A stretch of DNA of 64,000 bases from Rhodocyclales bacterium. Lineage in GTDB: Bacteria; Pseudomonadota; Gammaproteobacteria; Burkholderiales; Rhodocyclaceae. Below, piece by piece: positions 54,387 to 63,219 of the stretch. Every line of letters begins with the position of its first letter. Positions within the stretch are counted from its first letter, which is position 1. The notes under the pieces were generated by a model. That model was not told the DNA's origin. It ran no database searches and saw nothing but the letters and a program-made list of their open reading frames with translations. A program made the translations under genes and the position numbers. The stretch is from NCBI GenBank assembly GCA_016183655.1, contig JACPEH010000019.1, positions 1 through 64,000 on the forward strand. Direction: 5' to 3'.

Positions 54387-56039
54387 ATGGCCCACATCCT
54401 TCCCGACGGCTGGCGCGAGCTGGCCGCCACCGGCGCCGCGCAGCGCGAGATCGAGACCCTCGCCCGGCTCGCCGACGCCCTCTCCGACGACTACACCGTC
54501 TACCACGCGGTGCACTGGACCAACCTCGAACGCGGCTACTCGGTGTTCGGCGAGATCGACTTCATCGTCATGAACCGCGCCGGCCGGCTGCTGGTGATCG
54601 AGCAGAAGGCCGGCTTCCTCGACGAGACGCCGGATGGGCTGGTGAAACGCTACCCCGGCCGCGTGAAGAGCGTCGTCGCGCAGCTGGCGCGCAACGTCGA
54701 CGCGCTGCGCGGCAAGCTCAACGCGCGCCCCGACGCGCCGGCGGCGCAGATCGACTACCTCTTCTACTGCCCCGACTACCAGGTGCGCCAGCCGCACAGT
54801 GCCGGGCTGGCGCCGGAGCGCATCGTCGACGCGGCGCGGCGCGACGCGCTGCCGGCGATCATCGGCGAGGTGCTGCCGGCCGGCGAGCCTTCGCCGGAAG
54901 CGCAGAAGGTGCACCGTTTCCTGTGCGACATCATCTCGCTGGAGACCGACGTCAGCGCGCTGATCGGCCGCGCCCGCGCGCTGGTCGGCCGCATCGCCGG
55001 CGGCCTCGCGCACTGGGCGCGGCAGCTCGAATTCGAACCGTTCCGGCTGCGCGTCACCGGCACCGCCGGCTCCGGCAAGACGCAGCTGGCGCTGGCCGAA
55101 TACCGGGCGACGCTGGAACGCGGCGGCCGCCCGCTGTACCTCTGCTACAACCGGCCGCTGGCCGACCACTTCCGCGCCATCGCCCCGGAGGGCGGTCTGG
55201 CCTGCACCTTCCACGCCTTCTGCCAGCAGCGCCTGCGCGCCGCCGGGCAGCCGCCGGACTTCAGCCAGCCCGGCGCCTTCGACAAGTTGATCGAGGACGC
55301 CGCCAGACTGCCGGCCGACGAGGCCTGGCGCTTCGACACGGTGATCGTCGACGAGGGCCAGGATTTCTCGGAAGAATGGCGCGACCAGATCTTCCGCGAC
55401 GCCGGCGACGACGCCCGCCTGCTGTGGCTGGAGGACCCGCTGCAGAACCTCTACGCGCGGCCGCCGGTGGCGCTGCCGGGCTGGGTCGGCCTGCGCTCGT
55501 TCGCCAACTTCCGCTGCCCGCGCTCGGTGGTGCGCCTGCTGCAGCCGCTGCTGCCGCCGGAGATGCCGATCGAGGCGGCGTCGCCGATCGACGCCAGCGA
55601 GGTCGAGATCCTCACCTACCGGGACGACGCCTCGCTCCTGCAGGCGCTGAAGGAAGGCATCCGCCTCTGCTACTCGGCCGGCTTCCGCAAGGAGGATGTG
55701 GCCGTGGTCAGCTACAGCGGCCGCAACAACTCGCGGCTGCTGGCCTACGACCGCATCGGTCCGCACACCATGCGCCGCTTTACCGGCGAATACGACCTGC
55801 TCGGCGCACCGGTGTTCTCCGAGGGCGACGTGCTGATCGAATCGGTCTACCGCTTCAAGGGGCAGTCGGCGCCGGCGGTGGTGTTCGCCGAGATCGACTT
55901 CGACGCGCTCGACGACAAGGCGGTGCGCAAGTTCTTCGTCGGTGCGACGCGGGCGATGATGAAGCTGGTGCTGGTGATTTCCGAGCGCGCCGCCGAGCGC
56001 CTGCTCGCTGCTTCCGCCGGCAGTACGGCCAAGCGGTAG
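54387..56039 (+). CDS. NERD-domain UvrD/Rep-type helicase-like protein
   Basis: A 550-residue two-part protein. Residues ~10-130 form a NERD nuclease-related domain (HAVHWTNLERGYSVFGEIDFIVM, LLVIEQKAG, with E and K of an ExK-like motif). Residues ~210-540 form a superfamily 1 NTPase with GTAGSGKTQLA (Walker A), DTVIVDEGQDF (Walker B) and VGATRAMMKLVLV (motif VI). Its role may be DNA repair or defence against foreign DNA. It is a single gene; GC matches the chromosome. Only moderate certainty on function, high on domains. Confidence 0.85.
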   Translation: MAHILPDGWRELAATGAAQREIETLARLADALSDDYTVYHAVHWTNLERGYSVFGEIDFIVMNRAGRLLVIEQKAGFLDETPDGLVKRYPGRVKSVVAQLARNVDALRGKLNARPDAPAAQIDYLFYCPDYQVRQPHSAGLAPERIVDAARRDALPAIIGEVLPAGEPSPEAQKVHRFLCDIISLETDVSALIGRARALVGRIAGGLAHWARQLEFEPFRLRVTGTAGSGKTQLALAEYRATLERGGRPLYLCYNRPLADHFRAIAPEGGLACTFHAFCQQRLRAAGQPPDFSQPGAFDKLIEDAARLPADEAWRFDTVIVDEGQDFSEEWRDQIFRDAGDDARLLWLEDPLQNLYARPPVALPGWVGLRSFANFRCPRSVVRLLQPLLPPEMPIEAASPIDASEVEILTYRDDASLLQALKEGIRLCYSAGFRKEDVAVVSYSGRNNSRLLAYDRIGPHTMRRFTGEYDLLGAPVFSEGDVLIESVYRFKGQSAPAVVFAEIDFDALDDKAVRKFFVGATRAMMKLVLVISERAAERLLAASAGSTAKR

Positions 56040-56078
56040 AATGGGCGACCGCCTACGAATTTTTCCCGGAGAAAGACC

Positions 56079-56453
56079 ATGAGAAACATCCTCGCCGCCG
56101 CCGCCCTCGGCTTCGCCGCACTGACCAGCCTGTCCGCCGTCGCCGCCGACGCGCCGTTGAAGTCGGTCGCTGCCGTCCATCAGGAGAAGACGGCGCTGTC
56201 GGGCAAGACCGTCAGCGTCCAGGGCAAGGTGGTCAAGGTCAATAACGGCATCATGGGCCGCAACTTCGTACACGTGCAGGACGGCACCGGCGACGCCGGC
56301 GCCGGCAGCAACAACCTGATCGTCACCAGCAAGGACACCGCGCAGGTCGGCCAGCAGGTCGCCGTCAGCGGCAAGGTCACCCTCAACCGCGACTTCGGCG
56401 CCGGCTACATGTACCCGCTGCTGCTCGAAGAAGCGAGCATCGCCGTCAAGTAA
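56079..56453 (+). CDS. Periplasmic OB-fold protein
   Basis: A 124-residue exported protein with a signal peptide ending SAVAAD. The mature part, KTVSVQGKVVKVNNGIMGRNFVHVQDGTGD and VAVSGKVTLNRDFGAGYMYPLLLEEA, is the OB-fold pattern of small periplasmic nucleotide-binding-like proteins. Function unknown; such proteins are often found near redox or repair genes. It follows the NERD helicase by 39 bases and precedes the thioredoxin-fold gene by 35, suggesting one transcript. Confidence 0.82.
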   Translation: MRNILAAAALGFAALTSLSAVAADAPLKSVAAVHQEKTALSGKTVSVQGKVVKVNNGIMGRNFVHVQDGTGDAGAGSNNLIVTSKDTAQVGQQVAVSGKVTLNRDFGAGYMYPLLLEEASIAVK

Positions 56454-56488
56454 TCCCGCCGGCGCCGAAGCGGGAGGAGCGCGACGCG

Positions 56489-56983
56489 GTGAATCTCCGC
56501 CGGATCGGTCGCTCCCTGTTCGGCGCCGCGGCACTGCTCGCCGCGGCGACCGCCGTCGCCGCCGAGCCAGCGCCGGCGCGGCTGCCTGCGCTGCAGGCGG
56601 AAACGCTGGCCGGCGACACCCTCGCGCCGGCCGAACAGCGCGGCGCAATTACCGTTCTCTTCCTCTGGTCGCCGGAATCGCTCGCCTCGCGCAAGTCGAT
56701 CGGCGAACTGCAGCGTTTCCACGCCGCGTTCAGCGTGCGCGGCGTGCGCACGCTGGCGATCTCGACGCTGCGCGACGCGGAGCGCCTGCGCGCCTACGCC
56801 GCCGACCGGCAGCTGCAGTTCCCGATGCTGATGCTCGGCGACCACGCGCTCGGCCCGCTGCCCGAGCAGCGCCTGCCCATCCTCTACGTGCTCGACCGCG
56901 ACGGCGCCATACGCGCGGCGCACGCCGGCCTGTTCCGCCTGCGCGATCTGGAGCGGCAGGTCGAGGCGCTGCTGGCCCCGTAA
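56489..56983 (+). CDS. Exported thioredoxin-fold protein without a CxxC motif
   Basis: A 164-residue protein with a GTG start and signal peptide (ending AVAAE). The fold of TlpA/peroxiredoxin-like proteins is suggested by ITVLFLWSPESLASRKSIGELQRF, where the usual WCxxC is replaced by SPESLAS, and by PILYVLDRDGAIRAAHAG (the cis-Pro-type region). Without cysteines it cannot be a normal thiol oxidoreductase; a chaperone or binding role is possible. It lies in the same orientation as the OB-fold gene. Confidence 0.75.
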   Translation: MNLRRIGRSLFGAAALLAAATAVAAEPAPARLPALQAETLAGDTLAPAEQRGAITVLFLWSPESLASRKSIGELQRFHAAFSVRGVRTLAISTLRDAERLRAYAADRQLQFPMLMLGDHALGPLPEQRLPILYVLDRDGAIRAAHAGLFRLRDLERQVEALLAP

Positions 56984-57069
56984 GCCGTTTCCACACGGGG
57001 CGTGGCGATGCTTCGCTCGCGCCCCCCCGCAGCGCACGCGCCCCATCCCCCGAAGCAAGGCAACCGCCG

Positions 57070-58686
57070 CTACGAGCTGCACGACAGCGCCGAACAGCCC
57101 GGCGCCTGCCGCGCCCACTCCGGGCGTTGCCGGGCGAAGGCGGCATATTCCGGCTGCGCCAAGTAGGGATCGCGGATCGCCGCGAGCAGACGGCGCAGCG
57201 GCGACAGATCACCGTCGGCGGCGGCATTGATCGCTTCCTGCAGCAGGTAGTTGCGCGGGATCAGCCACGGATTGGCGGCATTCATCCGCTCGCGGCGCAG
57301 CGCATCGCCGACCCCTTCGTCGCGCAGGCGGGCGGCGTAGGCCGCCAGCCAGTCGCGCAGGTGTTCGACGAAGGCCGGCGGCAGCGCGTCCGGTGCATAG
57401 AACGATGCCGTCAGTTCGGGCGGCAGCCCCGCATCCGGCAGGCATCCGGGATCGACCTCGGCCAGCGCGCGGAAGAACAGCGTGGTGTCGACCTCGGTCA
57501 GCGTCAGCATGCCGAGCAGGCGGGCGACCAGTTCGTCCTCGCCGTGCTGCCCGGCGGGCAGCAGGCCGACCTTCTGCAGCGCCTGCCGCCGCCATTCGTG
57601 CTCGAAGGTCTCGCCGTAGCACTGCAGGCCGGCTTCCAGCGGTTCGGGGCTGCCGACCAGCGGCAGCAGCGCCTCGGCCAGGCGCAGCAGGTTCCACTGC
57701 GCGATGGCCGGCTGCTGTGCGTAGGCGTAGCGCCCGCCGCCGTCGGTGGTGTTCGGGGTGAAATCCGGGTCGAACACGTCGAGCCAGCCGAACGGGCCGT
57801 AGTCGATGGTGAGCCCGAGGATCGACAGGTTGTCGGTGTTCATCACGCCATGCACGAAGCCGACGCGCAGCCAGTGCGCCATCAGCAGCGCGGTGCGGCG
57901 GGCGACTGCGGCGAACCAGTCCGCATAGCGCTGCGGGCCGGCGGCGTCGATTTCCGGGAAGTGCTGCCCGATCACGTAGTCGGCCAGGAGGCGCAGGCGT
58001 TCGTGGTCGCCGCGCGCGGCGAAGATCTCGAAGTTGCCGAAGCGCACGAAGCTCGGCGCGACGCGGGTGACGATGGCGCCCGGTTCGAGCTGCGGCCGGC
58101 CGTCGTAGAACATGTCGCGCAGCACCGGCTCGCCGGTGCCGACCAGCGCCAGCGCGCGCGTGGTCGGCACGCCGAGGTGGTGCATCGCCTCGCTGCAGAC
58201 GAACTCGCGCAGCGACGAGCGCAGCACGGCGCGGCCGTCGGCGCGGCGGGAATATGGCGTCAGCCCGGCTCCCTTCAACTGGATTTCCCAGCGCCCGCCG
58301 TCGGGCGCAACCAGGTCGCCGAGGACGATCGCCCGGCCGTCGCCGAGCTGGCCCGCCCATTGCCCGAACTGGTGGCCGCCGTAGCAGGCGGCGATCGGCT
58401 TCATGCCCGGCAGCAGCCGGTTGCCGGCGAGCAGCGCGGCGACCTCACGGGCGTCGGCGCCGGCGTCCGGCGGCGCCAGCCCAAGCGTCTGCGCCAGGTC
58501 GTCGGACCAGCCAAGCAGCGTTGGTGCCGCCACCGGCGTCGGCGGCGCCGACGACCAGCAGGCGGCCAGCACCTGCCGCGATTCGCGCGGCGGGCCGGCC
58601 TCGCCCGGCAGGTGCCGGGCGAAATGGTGGTCGAAAACGGTGGCGGTGAGCGGGGAGGCGGTGGCGGCGCGGGTACGGGTCAGCAT
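57070..58686 (-). CDS. selO: SelO/YdiU protein adenylyltransferase
   Basis: A 538-residue pseudokinase-fold AMPylase. Signatures are CYGGHQFGQWAGQLGDGRAI, QLKGAGLTPYSRRADGRAVLRSS, HGVMNTDNLSILGLTIDYGPFGWLD and the C-terminal NAANPWLIPRNYLLQEAI. SelO transfers AMP to proteins in the oxidative-stress response; many family members end with a selenocysteine or cysteine near the C-terminus, and here CSALSCSS supplies cysteines. It is a single gene, 74 bases after the ATPase end. Confidence 0.95.
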   Translation of the reverse strand: MLTRTRAATASPLTATVFDHHFARHLPGEAGPPRESRQVLAACWSSAPPTPVAAPTLLGWSDDLAQTLGLAPPDAGADAREVAALLAGNRLLPGMKPIAACYGGHQFGQWAGQLGDGRAIVLGDLVAPDGGRWEIQLKGAGLTPYSRRADGRAVLRSSLREFVCSEAMHHLGVPTTRALALVGTGEPVLRDMFYDGRPQLEPGAIVTRVAPSFVRFGNFEIFAARGDHERLRLLADYVIGQHFPEIDAAGPQRYADWFAAVARRTALLMAHWLRVGFVHGVMNTDNLSILGLTIDYGPFGWLDVFDPDFTPNTTDGGGRYAYAQQPAIAQWNLLRLAEALLPLVGSPEPLEAGLQCYGETFEHEWRRQALQKVGLLPAGQHGEDELVARLLGMLTLTEVDTTLFFRALAEVDPGCLPDAGLPPELTASFYAPDALPPAFVEHLRDWLAAYAARLRDEGVGDALRRERMNAANPWLIPRNYLLQEAINAAADGDLSPLRRLLAAIRDPYLAQPEYAAFARQRPEWARQAPGCSALSCSS

Positions 58687-58760
58687 GGTGCTTCATTGAC
58701 CGGGGCGGCGCCGGATGGTTTCAATTGCCATCCGCCCTCGTCCCGGGGTGGCCCCGCCGG

Positions 58761-61418
58761 CTACCGCACCCAGCGCCGCAGCACCGCCTTGCGCAGCTCC
58801 TCCAGCGCCAGCAGCAGCACGGCGAAGGGCAGCGCGAACAGCCAGACGTCGCCGGCCAGCGGCGCGGTGCCGAAGAGGCGATTGCCCCAGGGGGTGTAGA
58901 TGATCGCCAGCAGCAGGCACAGCTCGGCGGCCAGCCCCACCAGCAGCAGCCGGTTGCCGAACAGCGGAAAGCGCCACGCCGGCAGCAGCGCGTGGCGGCA
59001 GGCGAAGAGGTTGGCCATCTGCGAGAGGACGATCGCCAGCAGGCAGGCGGTGGTCGCCTGCAGGTAAAGCGGATCGCCGGCCGGCAGCACCTCGCCGTAG
59101 CGCCAGCCGCCACTGCCGAGGACGAAGAAGAACGCGGCCATCGCCGCCAAGGCTTCCAGCGGGCCGAGGAAGAGGTAGGCGCGCGCCAGCAGCGGCCAAG
59201 AGAGCAGGCGTTCCGCGCGTGGCCGCGGCGGCCGGCGCATGACGTCGCTGCCCGGCGGTTCGGCGCCGAGCGCCAGCGCCGGCAGCATGTCGGTGCCGAG
59301 GTCGACGGCGAGGATCTGGATCACCGTCAGCGGCAGCGGGATGCGAAAGAGCACGAAGGCGAGGTAGGGGACGATCTCGGGAATGTTCGAGGTGAGGATG
59401 TAGGTAAGGAATTTCCTCAGGTTGTCGAACACCGCTCGCCCTTCCTCGATGGCGTTCACGATGGTGGCGAAGTGGTCGTCGAGGAGCACGATGTCGGCCG
59501 CCTCGCGCGCCACGTCGGTGCCGGCAAGGCCCATCGCGATGCCGATGTCGGCCGCCTTCAGCGCCGGCGCGTCGTTCACCCCGTCGCCGGTGACGGCGAC
59601 GATCTCGCCCTTGTGCTGCAGCGCCTGCACGATCAGCATCTTCTGCTCGGCGGAGACGCGGGCGAAGACGACTTCCGGCGCGTCGAGCGCCAGCTGCAGC
59701 GCGGCCGGCCCCATCGCGCGCACCTGCTCGCCGGTAATCACCGCGGGCGCAGCCGAACGCACGATGACGACCTCGCGGCCGAGCGCCACCGCCGTGCGCG
59801 GATGGTCGCCGGTGATCATGATCACGCGCACGCCGGCCTCGTGGCAACGCGCCACCGCTTCGTGCACGTCCGGCCGCGGCGGGTCCTCCAGCCCGATCAG
59901 GCCGCACAGTTCCAGCCCTTCCTCCCTCGCCTCGCCGTCGCCGGCGAGCGGCGCCCAGGCCAGCGCCAGCACGCGCAGGCCGCGGTCGGCGAGGTCGTCC
60001 TGCGCGCGCCGGAACATCGCCTGCGCCTCGGCATCGAGCGGCCGCGAGGTGTGGCCATCGAGCCAGCGCGTGCAACACGGCAGCACCGTTTCCGGCGCGC
60101 CCTTGCACCACAGATGGCGGCGGCCTTCGGCTTCGCGCGTGACGACCGACATGCGCTTCCTCTCCGCGTCGAAGGCGATCTCGCCGGCGCGCTCGCCGAA
60201 GTCGGGCACGGCCCCGGCGAACTGCCACAGTGCGATCTCCATCGGGTCGCCGGCCGGCTGACCGTCGGGGAATTTCAGGCTGTGGCAGAGGCGGGCGACG
60301 GCGCGCAGGTGGATGTCGCCGCCCTTCGGCCAGCGCTCGGCGGCAAGATGATGGCGGCCGCCGAAGTACAGTTCGCGCACCTGCATGCAGTTCTGCGTCA
60401 GAGTGCCGGTCTTGTCGGTCAGGATCACCGTCGCGCTGCCCAAGGTCTCCACCGCCGGCAGGTGCCGCACCAGCGCGTTGCGCCGGGCCATCCGCTGCGT
60501 CGCCAGCGCCAGCGACAGCGTCACCGTCGGCAGCAGGCCTTCCGGGACGTTGGCGACGATGATGCCGATGGCGAACATGAAGTTGGCCCAGAAGGGCAGC
60601 CCGATCGCCTGGCCGATCAGAAAGAAGACGAGCCCAAGCCCCAGTGCCAGCAGCGCGACGAGGCGCGAGACGCGGCGGATCTCCTTCTGCAGTGGCGATG
60701 CGGTTTCGCCGGCAGTCTGCGTCAGGTGGGCGACGCGGCCGAATTCGGTGCGCATGCCGGTGGCGTAGACGACGGCGGCACATTCGCCGGCGACGATCAG
60801 CGTGCCGGCGAGCAGCAGGTTGTGCGCGGCGAGCGGGTCGTCGCTTTCCTCCGCATCGGCGCTGCGCGCCCGCGGACGCGACTCGCCGCTGAGCGTGGCG
60901 AGGTTCGCGCGCAGCCCCCAGCTTTCGACCAGCCGGCAGTCGGCCGGCACCTTCGCCCCTTCGGCGAGCAGCACGAGGTCGCCGGGAACGAGGTCGGCGG
61001 CGTCGATCTCCAGCGTCACGTCGGCACGCCTGACGCTGACGCGCTGCGGCAACAGCGCCGTCAGTGCCGCCAGCGCGCGCTCGGCGCGGTAGGCCTGCCA
61101 GAAAGAGAAGGCGCCGTTGACCAGGATGACGCCGACGATCGCCGTGCCCAGCTCGGCCATGCCCGCGGCGGCATCGACCCAGGCCGCGAAGAAGGCAAGG
61201 CCGGCGGCCAGCCAGAGGATCAGCGCGAAGAAATTGACGAATTCCTGCAGCAGCGTCAGCAGCAGCGGCCGTCGTGCCGCCGGCTCGACCCGGTTCGGGC
61301 CGAATTCGGCGAGGCGCCGCGCCGCTTCCGCCGGCGGCAGGCCGGCCGCGCCGCTGCCGAGGTGGGCAAGCGCGGCGGCGGGGCTCAGGCTGGCAATGCT
61401 CAGTCCGTGCGAGGACAT
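58761..61418 (-). CDS. P-type cation ATPase, IIC (Na,K-ATPase)-like
   Basis: An 885-residue P-type ATPase with an N-terminal regulatory segment, ten predicted helices, LSGES (actuator loop ~176-180), the phosphorylation site DKTGTLTQ (D335), KGAPE, and GDGVNDAPALKAADIG in the P-domain. M4 is VANVPEGLL (~E293), not the VAAIPEGLP of Ca2+ pumps. M5 has ILTSNIPEIVPYL and M6 has VDLGTDMLPALALG, matching Na,K/H,K-ATPase ion-site residues. I infer a Na+, K+ or H+ pump rather than a Ca2+ pump. No beta-subunit gene is seen. It lies 126 bases after the HDOD gene. Confidence 0.88.
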   Translation of the reverse strand: MSSHGLSIASLSPAAALAHLGSGAAGLPPAEAARRLAEFGPNRVEPAARRPLLLTLLQEFVNFFALILWLAAGLAFFAAWVDAAAGMAELGTAIVGVILVNGAFSFWQAYRAERALAALTALLPQRVSVRRADVTLEIDAADLVPGDLVLLAEGAKVPADCRLVESWGLRANLATLSGESRPRARSADAEESDDPLAAHNLLLAGTLIVAGECAAVVYATGMRTEFGRVAHLTQTAGETASPLQKEIRRVSRLVALLALGLGLVFFLIGQAIGLPFWANFMFAIGIIVANVPEGLLPTVTLSLALATQRMARRNALVRHLPAVETLGSATVILTDKTGTLTQNCMQVRELYFGGRHHLAAERWPKGGDIHLRAVARLCHSLKFPDGQPAGDPMEIALWQFAGAVPDFGERAGEIAFDAERKRMSVVTREAEGRRHLWCKGAPETVLPCCTRWLDGHTSRPLDAEAQAMFRRAQDDLADRGLRVLALAWAPLAGDGEAREEGLELCGLIGLEDPPRPDVHEAVARCHEAGVRVIMITGDHPRTAVALGREVVIVRSAAPAVITGEQVRAMGPAALQLALDAPEVVFARVSAEQKMLIVQALQHKGEIVAVTGDGVNDAPALKAADIGIAMGLAGTDVAREAADIVLLDDHFATIVNAIEEGRAVFDNLRKFLTYILTSNIPEIVPYLAFVLFRIPLPLTVIQILAVDLGTDMLPALALGAEPPGSDVMRRPPRPRAERLLSWPLLARAYLFLGPLEALAAMAAFFFVLGSGGWRYGEVLPAGDPLYLQATTACLLAIVLSQMANLFACRHALLPAWRFPLFGNRLLLVGLAAELCLLLAIIYTPWGNRLFGTAPLAGDVWLFALPFAVLLLALEELRKAVLRRWVR

Positions 61419-61544
61419 GGTCTCGGCTGCCGCGGCGCGCCGCGGCCTGAAGGAACATGCCGACAGTATCGCACCGCCGGCACGGGGAGCGCTCGGCCGA
61501 TGGCGCCGCTCCGCCGCGCGGCTGCCGGCGTCTTTGGCGCGAGC

Positions 61545-62435
61545 TCAGCGGCGGTCGGCGCGCACCTCGCCGAGCGCCTCGTTGATCTCGACGCTCAAAT
61601 CTTCGAACTCTTCCTCGTCGAAGCCCAGGTAGTTCAGCGCCGCCGCGCCGTGCCCCATCCATTCGGCCTCGTCGGGAACATCGAGGAAGCGGGCGATGAT
61701 GTGGTCGGCAAGCAGCGCGATGGCGGTCAACGCGCGCACCTCGGGCGGCGTGTCGGTGCTGGCGTCGCCGAGGGTTTCGAGGTTGTGGTGCAGGCGGACG
61801 GCATGAGCAATGAGCGGCGGCAGTTGCCAGTTGCGCGCCAGCATCGCGCCGACCGTTACGTGGTCGGTGCCGTGGCGCTCGTTCTCGATCTCCCAGACCG
61901 GCCGCGGCGAGCGGCCGGCCAACGCCAGCGTCTCCTTGTAGTCGTGGAAGCGCTGCATCAGGATCGGGATGCCGCAGTCGTGGAACAGGCCGAAGGTGTA
62001 GGCATCGTCGCGATCGATGCCGGGCACGCGCCGCGCCAGCCGCGCCGAAACCATCGCGTGGAAGTTCGAGCGCTCCCAGAAGCGCTCCATGCTGACGCCC
62101 TTCGGCGACAGCGCCTGGCGCAGCGCCAGCCCATTGACGATGTTGATGATGTTCTTCAGGCCGAGCACCGTGGTCGCCTGTTGCACCGTCTGCACCTTGT
62201 TGCGCAGCGCGAAGAACGGCGAGTTGGCGGTCTTCATCATCGACGCGGCAAGGCCGAGGTCGCCGCTGATCAGCCGCGTGATCTTGTGGAAGTCGACGGC
62301 CGGCCGGCGCGCCTCGTCGATCAGCGCAACGACGACCGCCGGACACGGCGGGATAGAGATGGTCTTGAGAATGTCGGTGACGGTGTCGGCGGCGATTTCG
62401 CTGTCGATCGTGGCGTTTGCGGCTAGAGTCTGCAT
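61545..62435 (-). CDS. HDOD domain signalling protein
   Basis: A 296-residue protein of the HDOD family. The core, PPCPAVVVALIDEARRPAVDFHKITRLISGDLGLAASMMKTANS and LGLKNIINIVNGLALRQ, is characteristic, with HDCGIPIL and a later HH-rich region (HAVRLHHN). HDOD proteins lack some metal ligands of active HD-GYP enzymes and act in signalling and motility. It is preceded by a c-di-GMP-I riboswitch; the ATG at 62435 has GGGAGGTG upstream. Confidence 0.9.
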   Translation of the reverse strand: MQTLAANATIDSEIAADTVTDILKTISIPPCPAVVVALIDEARRPAVDFHKITRLISGDLGLAASMMKTANSPFFALRNKVQTVQQATTVLGLKNIINIVNGLALRQALSPKGVSMERFWERSNFHAMVSARLARRVPGIDRDDAYTFGLFHDCGIPILMQRFHDYKETLALAGRSPRPVWEIENERHGTDHVTVGAMLARNWQLPPLIAHAVRLHHNLETLGDASTDTPPEVRALTAIALLADHIIARFLDVPDEAEWMGHGAAALNYLGFDEEEFEDLSVEINEALGEVRADRR

Positions 62436-62521
62436 GGCACACCTCCCGGGGAACGAAACAGTTCCGTGATCGAGGGCAGCCGTGCGGCCCGCAGCCGGCG
62501 TTTCGCCGGCATCGCGCTATT

Positions 62522-62608
62522 CTTGGCGGCCCCGCTGTCGTCGAGCCGACTGGCTCATTAGACCGGAAGCTTTGCGTCCCCGCCTTTCGGTCGGGTTTGC
62601 CCTGATCA
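62522..62608 (-). promoter_or_regulatory. Cyclic-di-GMP-I (GEMM-I) riboswitch
   Basis: The minus strand reads CAGGGCAAACC, a CCCG-CC stem capped by a GAAA tetraloop, GGGACGCAAAGC, then CCGGTCTA, a GAGCC/GGCTC hairpin and AGCGGGGCCGCC. These are the conserved elements of GEMM-I. It sits in the leader of the HDOD gene, starting about 170 bases before the ATG; downstream hairpins (a GCCGGCG/CGCCGGC stem near 62500, and GGAAC/GTTCC just before the ribosome-binding site) may form the expression platform. Confidence 0.93.
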
Positions 62609-62618
62609 ATTGCATTCC

Positions 62619-62647
62619 ACAATAGCACTGCGATTTCCGCAGCGCAA
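62619..62647 (-). promoter_or_regulatory. Promoter of the riboswitch-HDOD transcript
   Basis: On the minus strand TTGCGC (62642-62647) and TATTGT (62619-62624) are separated by exactly 17 bases, with TGC before the -10. Transcription would start a few bases upstream of the riboswitch. Confidence 0.65.
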
Positions 62648-62682
62648 CACGACAGATCAATAATTGAACGGGATGGCGTCGC

Positions 62683-63159
62683 TCAGTCGAAGTAGCTGCG
62701 ACCGGCCTCAAAGCGCGAGGCGAAATAGCCGCTGGACAGGCGGTCGATGCGCACCCGGCCGCTGGCCGCGGACGGGGCGTGCACGAAGCGGTCGTCGCCG
62801 ATGTAGAGGCCGACGTGGGACAGCGGCCGGTTCAGCGTGTTGAAGAAGACGAGGTCGCCGGGGATCAGCTCGTCGCGCGCCACCGGCCGCCCCTGGCGGG
62901 CGATGTCGGCGGCGCTGCCGGCGACGCGCAGGCCGGCGGCACGGTCGAAGATGTAGGCGACCATGCCGCTGCAGTCGAGCCCGGCCTCCGGGTTCTTGCC
63001 GCCGAAGCGGTAGCCGGTGTCGAGCAGCGACAGCGCGAACATCACCACCTCGCGGCTGCGCTCGCTGTGCGTGCGTTCGCGGCGGGCGACCGGCGGCACG
63101 CTGCCACACGCGGCGAGCAGCGCGGCGGCCAGGGCAGTGAGGAAGCTTCTGCGGTGCAT
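62683..63159 (-). CDS. NlpC/P60 family lipoprotein peptidase
   Basis: A 158-residue lipoprotein: signal MHRRSFLTALAAALLAACG with a lipobox (LLAAC), then an NlpC/P60 domain with the catalytic cysteine in GLDCSGMV, the histidine in LSHVGLYIGD and FVHAPS as the third polar position. It should cut peptidoglycan peptide cross-links or stem peptides in the periplasm. The ATG at 63159 is preferred; the frame runs on upstream as a shadow. It is transcribed toward the riboswitch, its stop ~36 bases before the -35. Confidence 0.9.
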   Translation of the reverse strand: MHRRSFLTALAAALLAACGSVPPVARRERTHSERSREVVMFALSLLDTGYRFGGKNPEAGLDCSGMVAYIFDRAAGLRVAGSAADIARQGRPVARDELIPGDLVFFNTLNRPLSHVGLYIGDDRFVHAPSAASGRVRIDRLSSGYFASRFEAGRSYFD

Positions 63160-63219
63160 GGGCCAAGTATAAACTGCACGCTTCGCATCCATCATCCACG
63201 ACCCTGCCGAGGTGCCGCC

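Noticed and set aside
53709..56648. 979-codon minus-strand open frame
   Set aside because: Only its last 194 codons (flavin reductase) look like protein; the remainder is antisense to the NERD helicase.
58693..62628. A 1311-codon open frame on the minus strand and a 1233-codon one on the plus strand
   Set aside because: Both are GC-rich shadows of the P-type ATPase and HDOD genes; they have Arg/Ala-rich nonsense composition and no family motifs.
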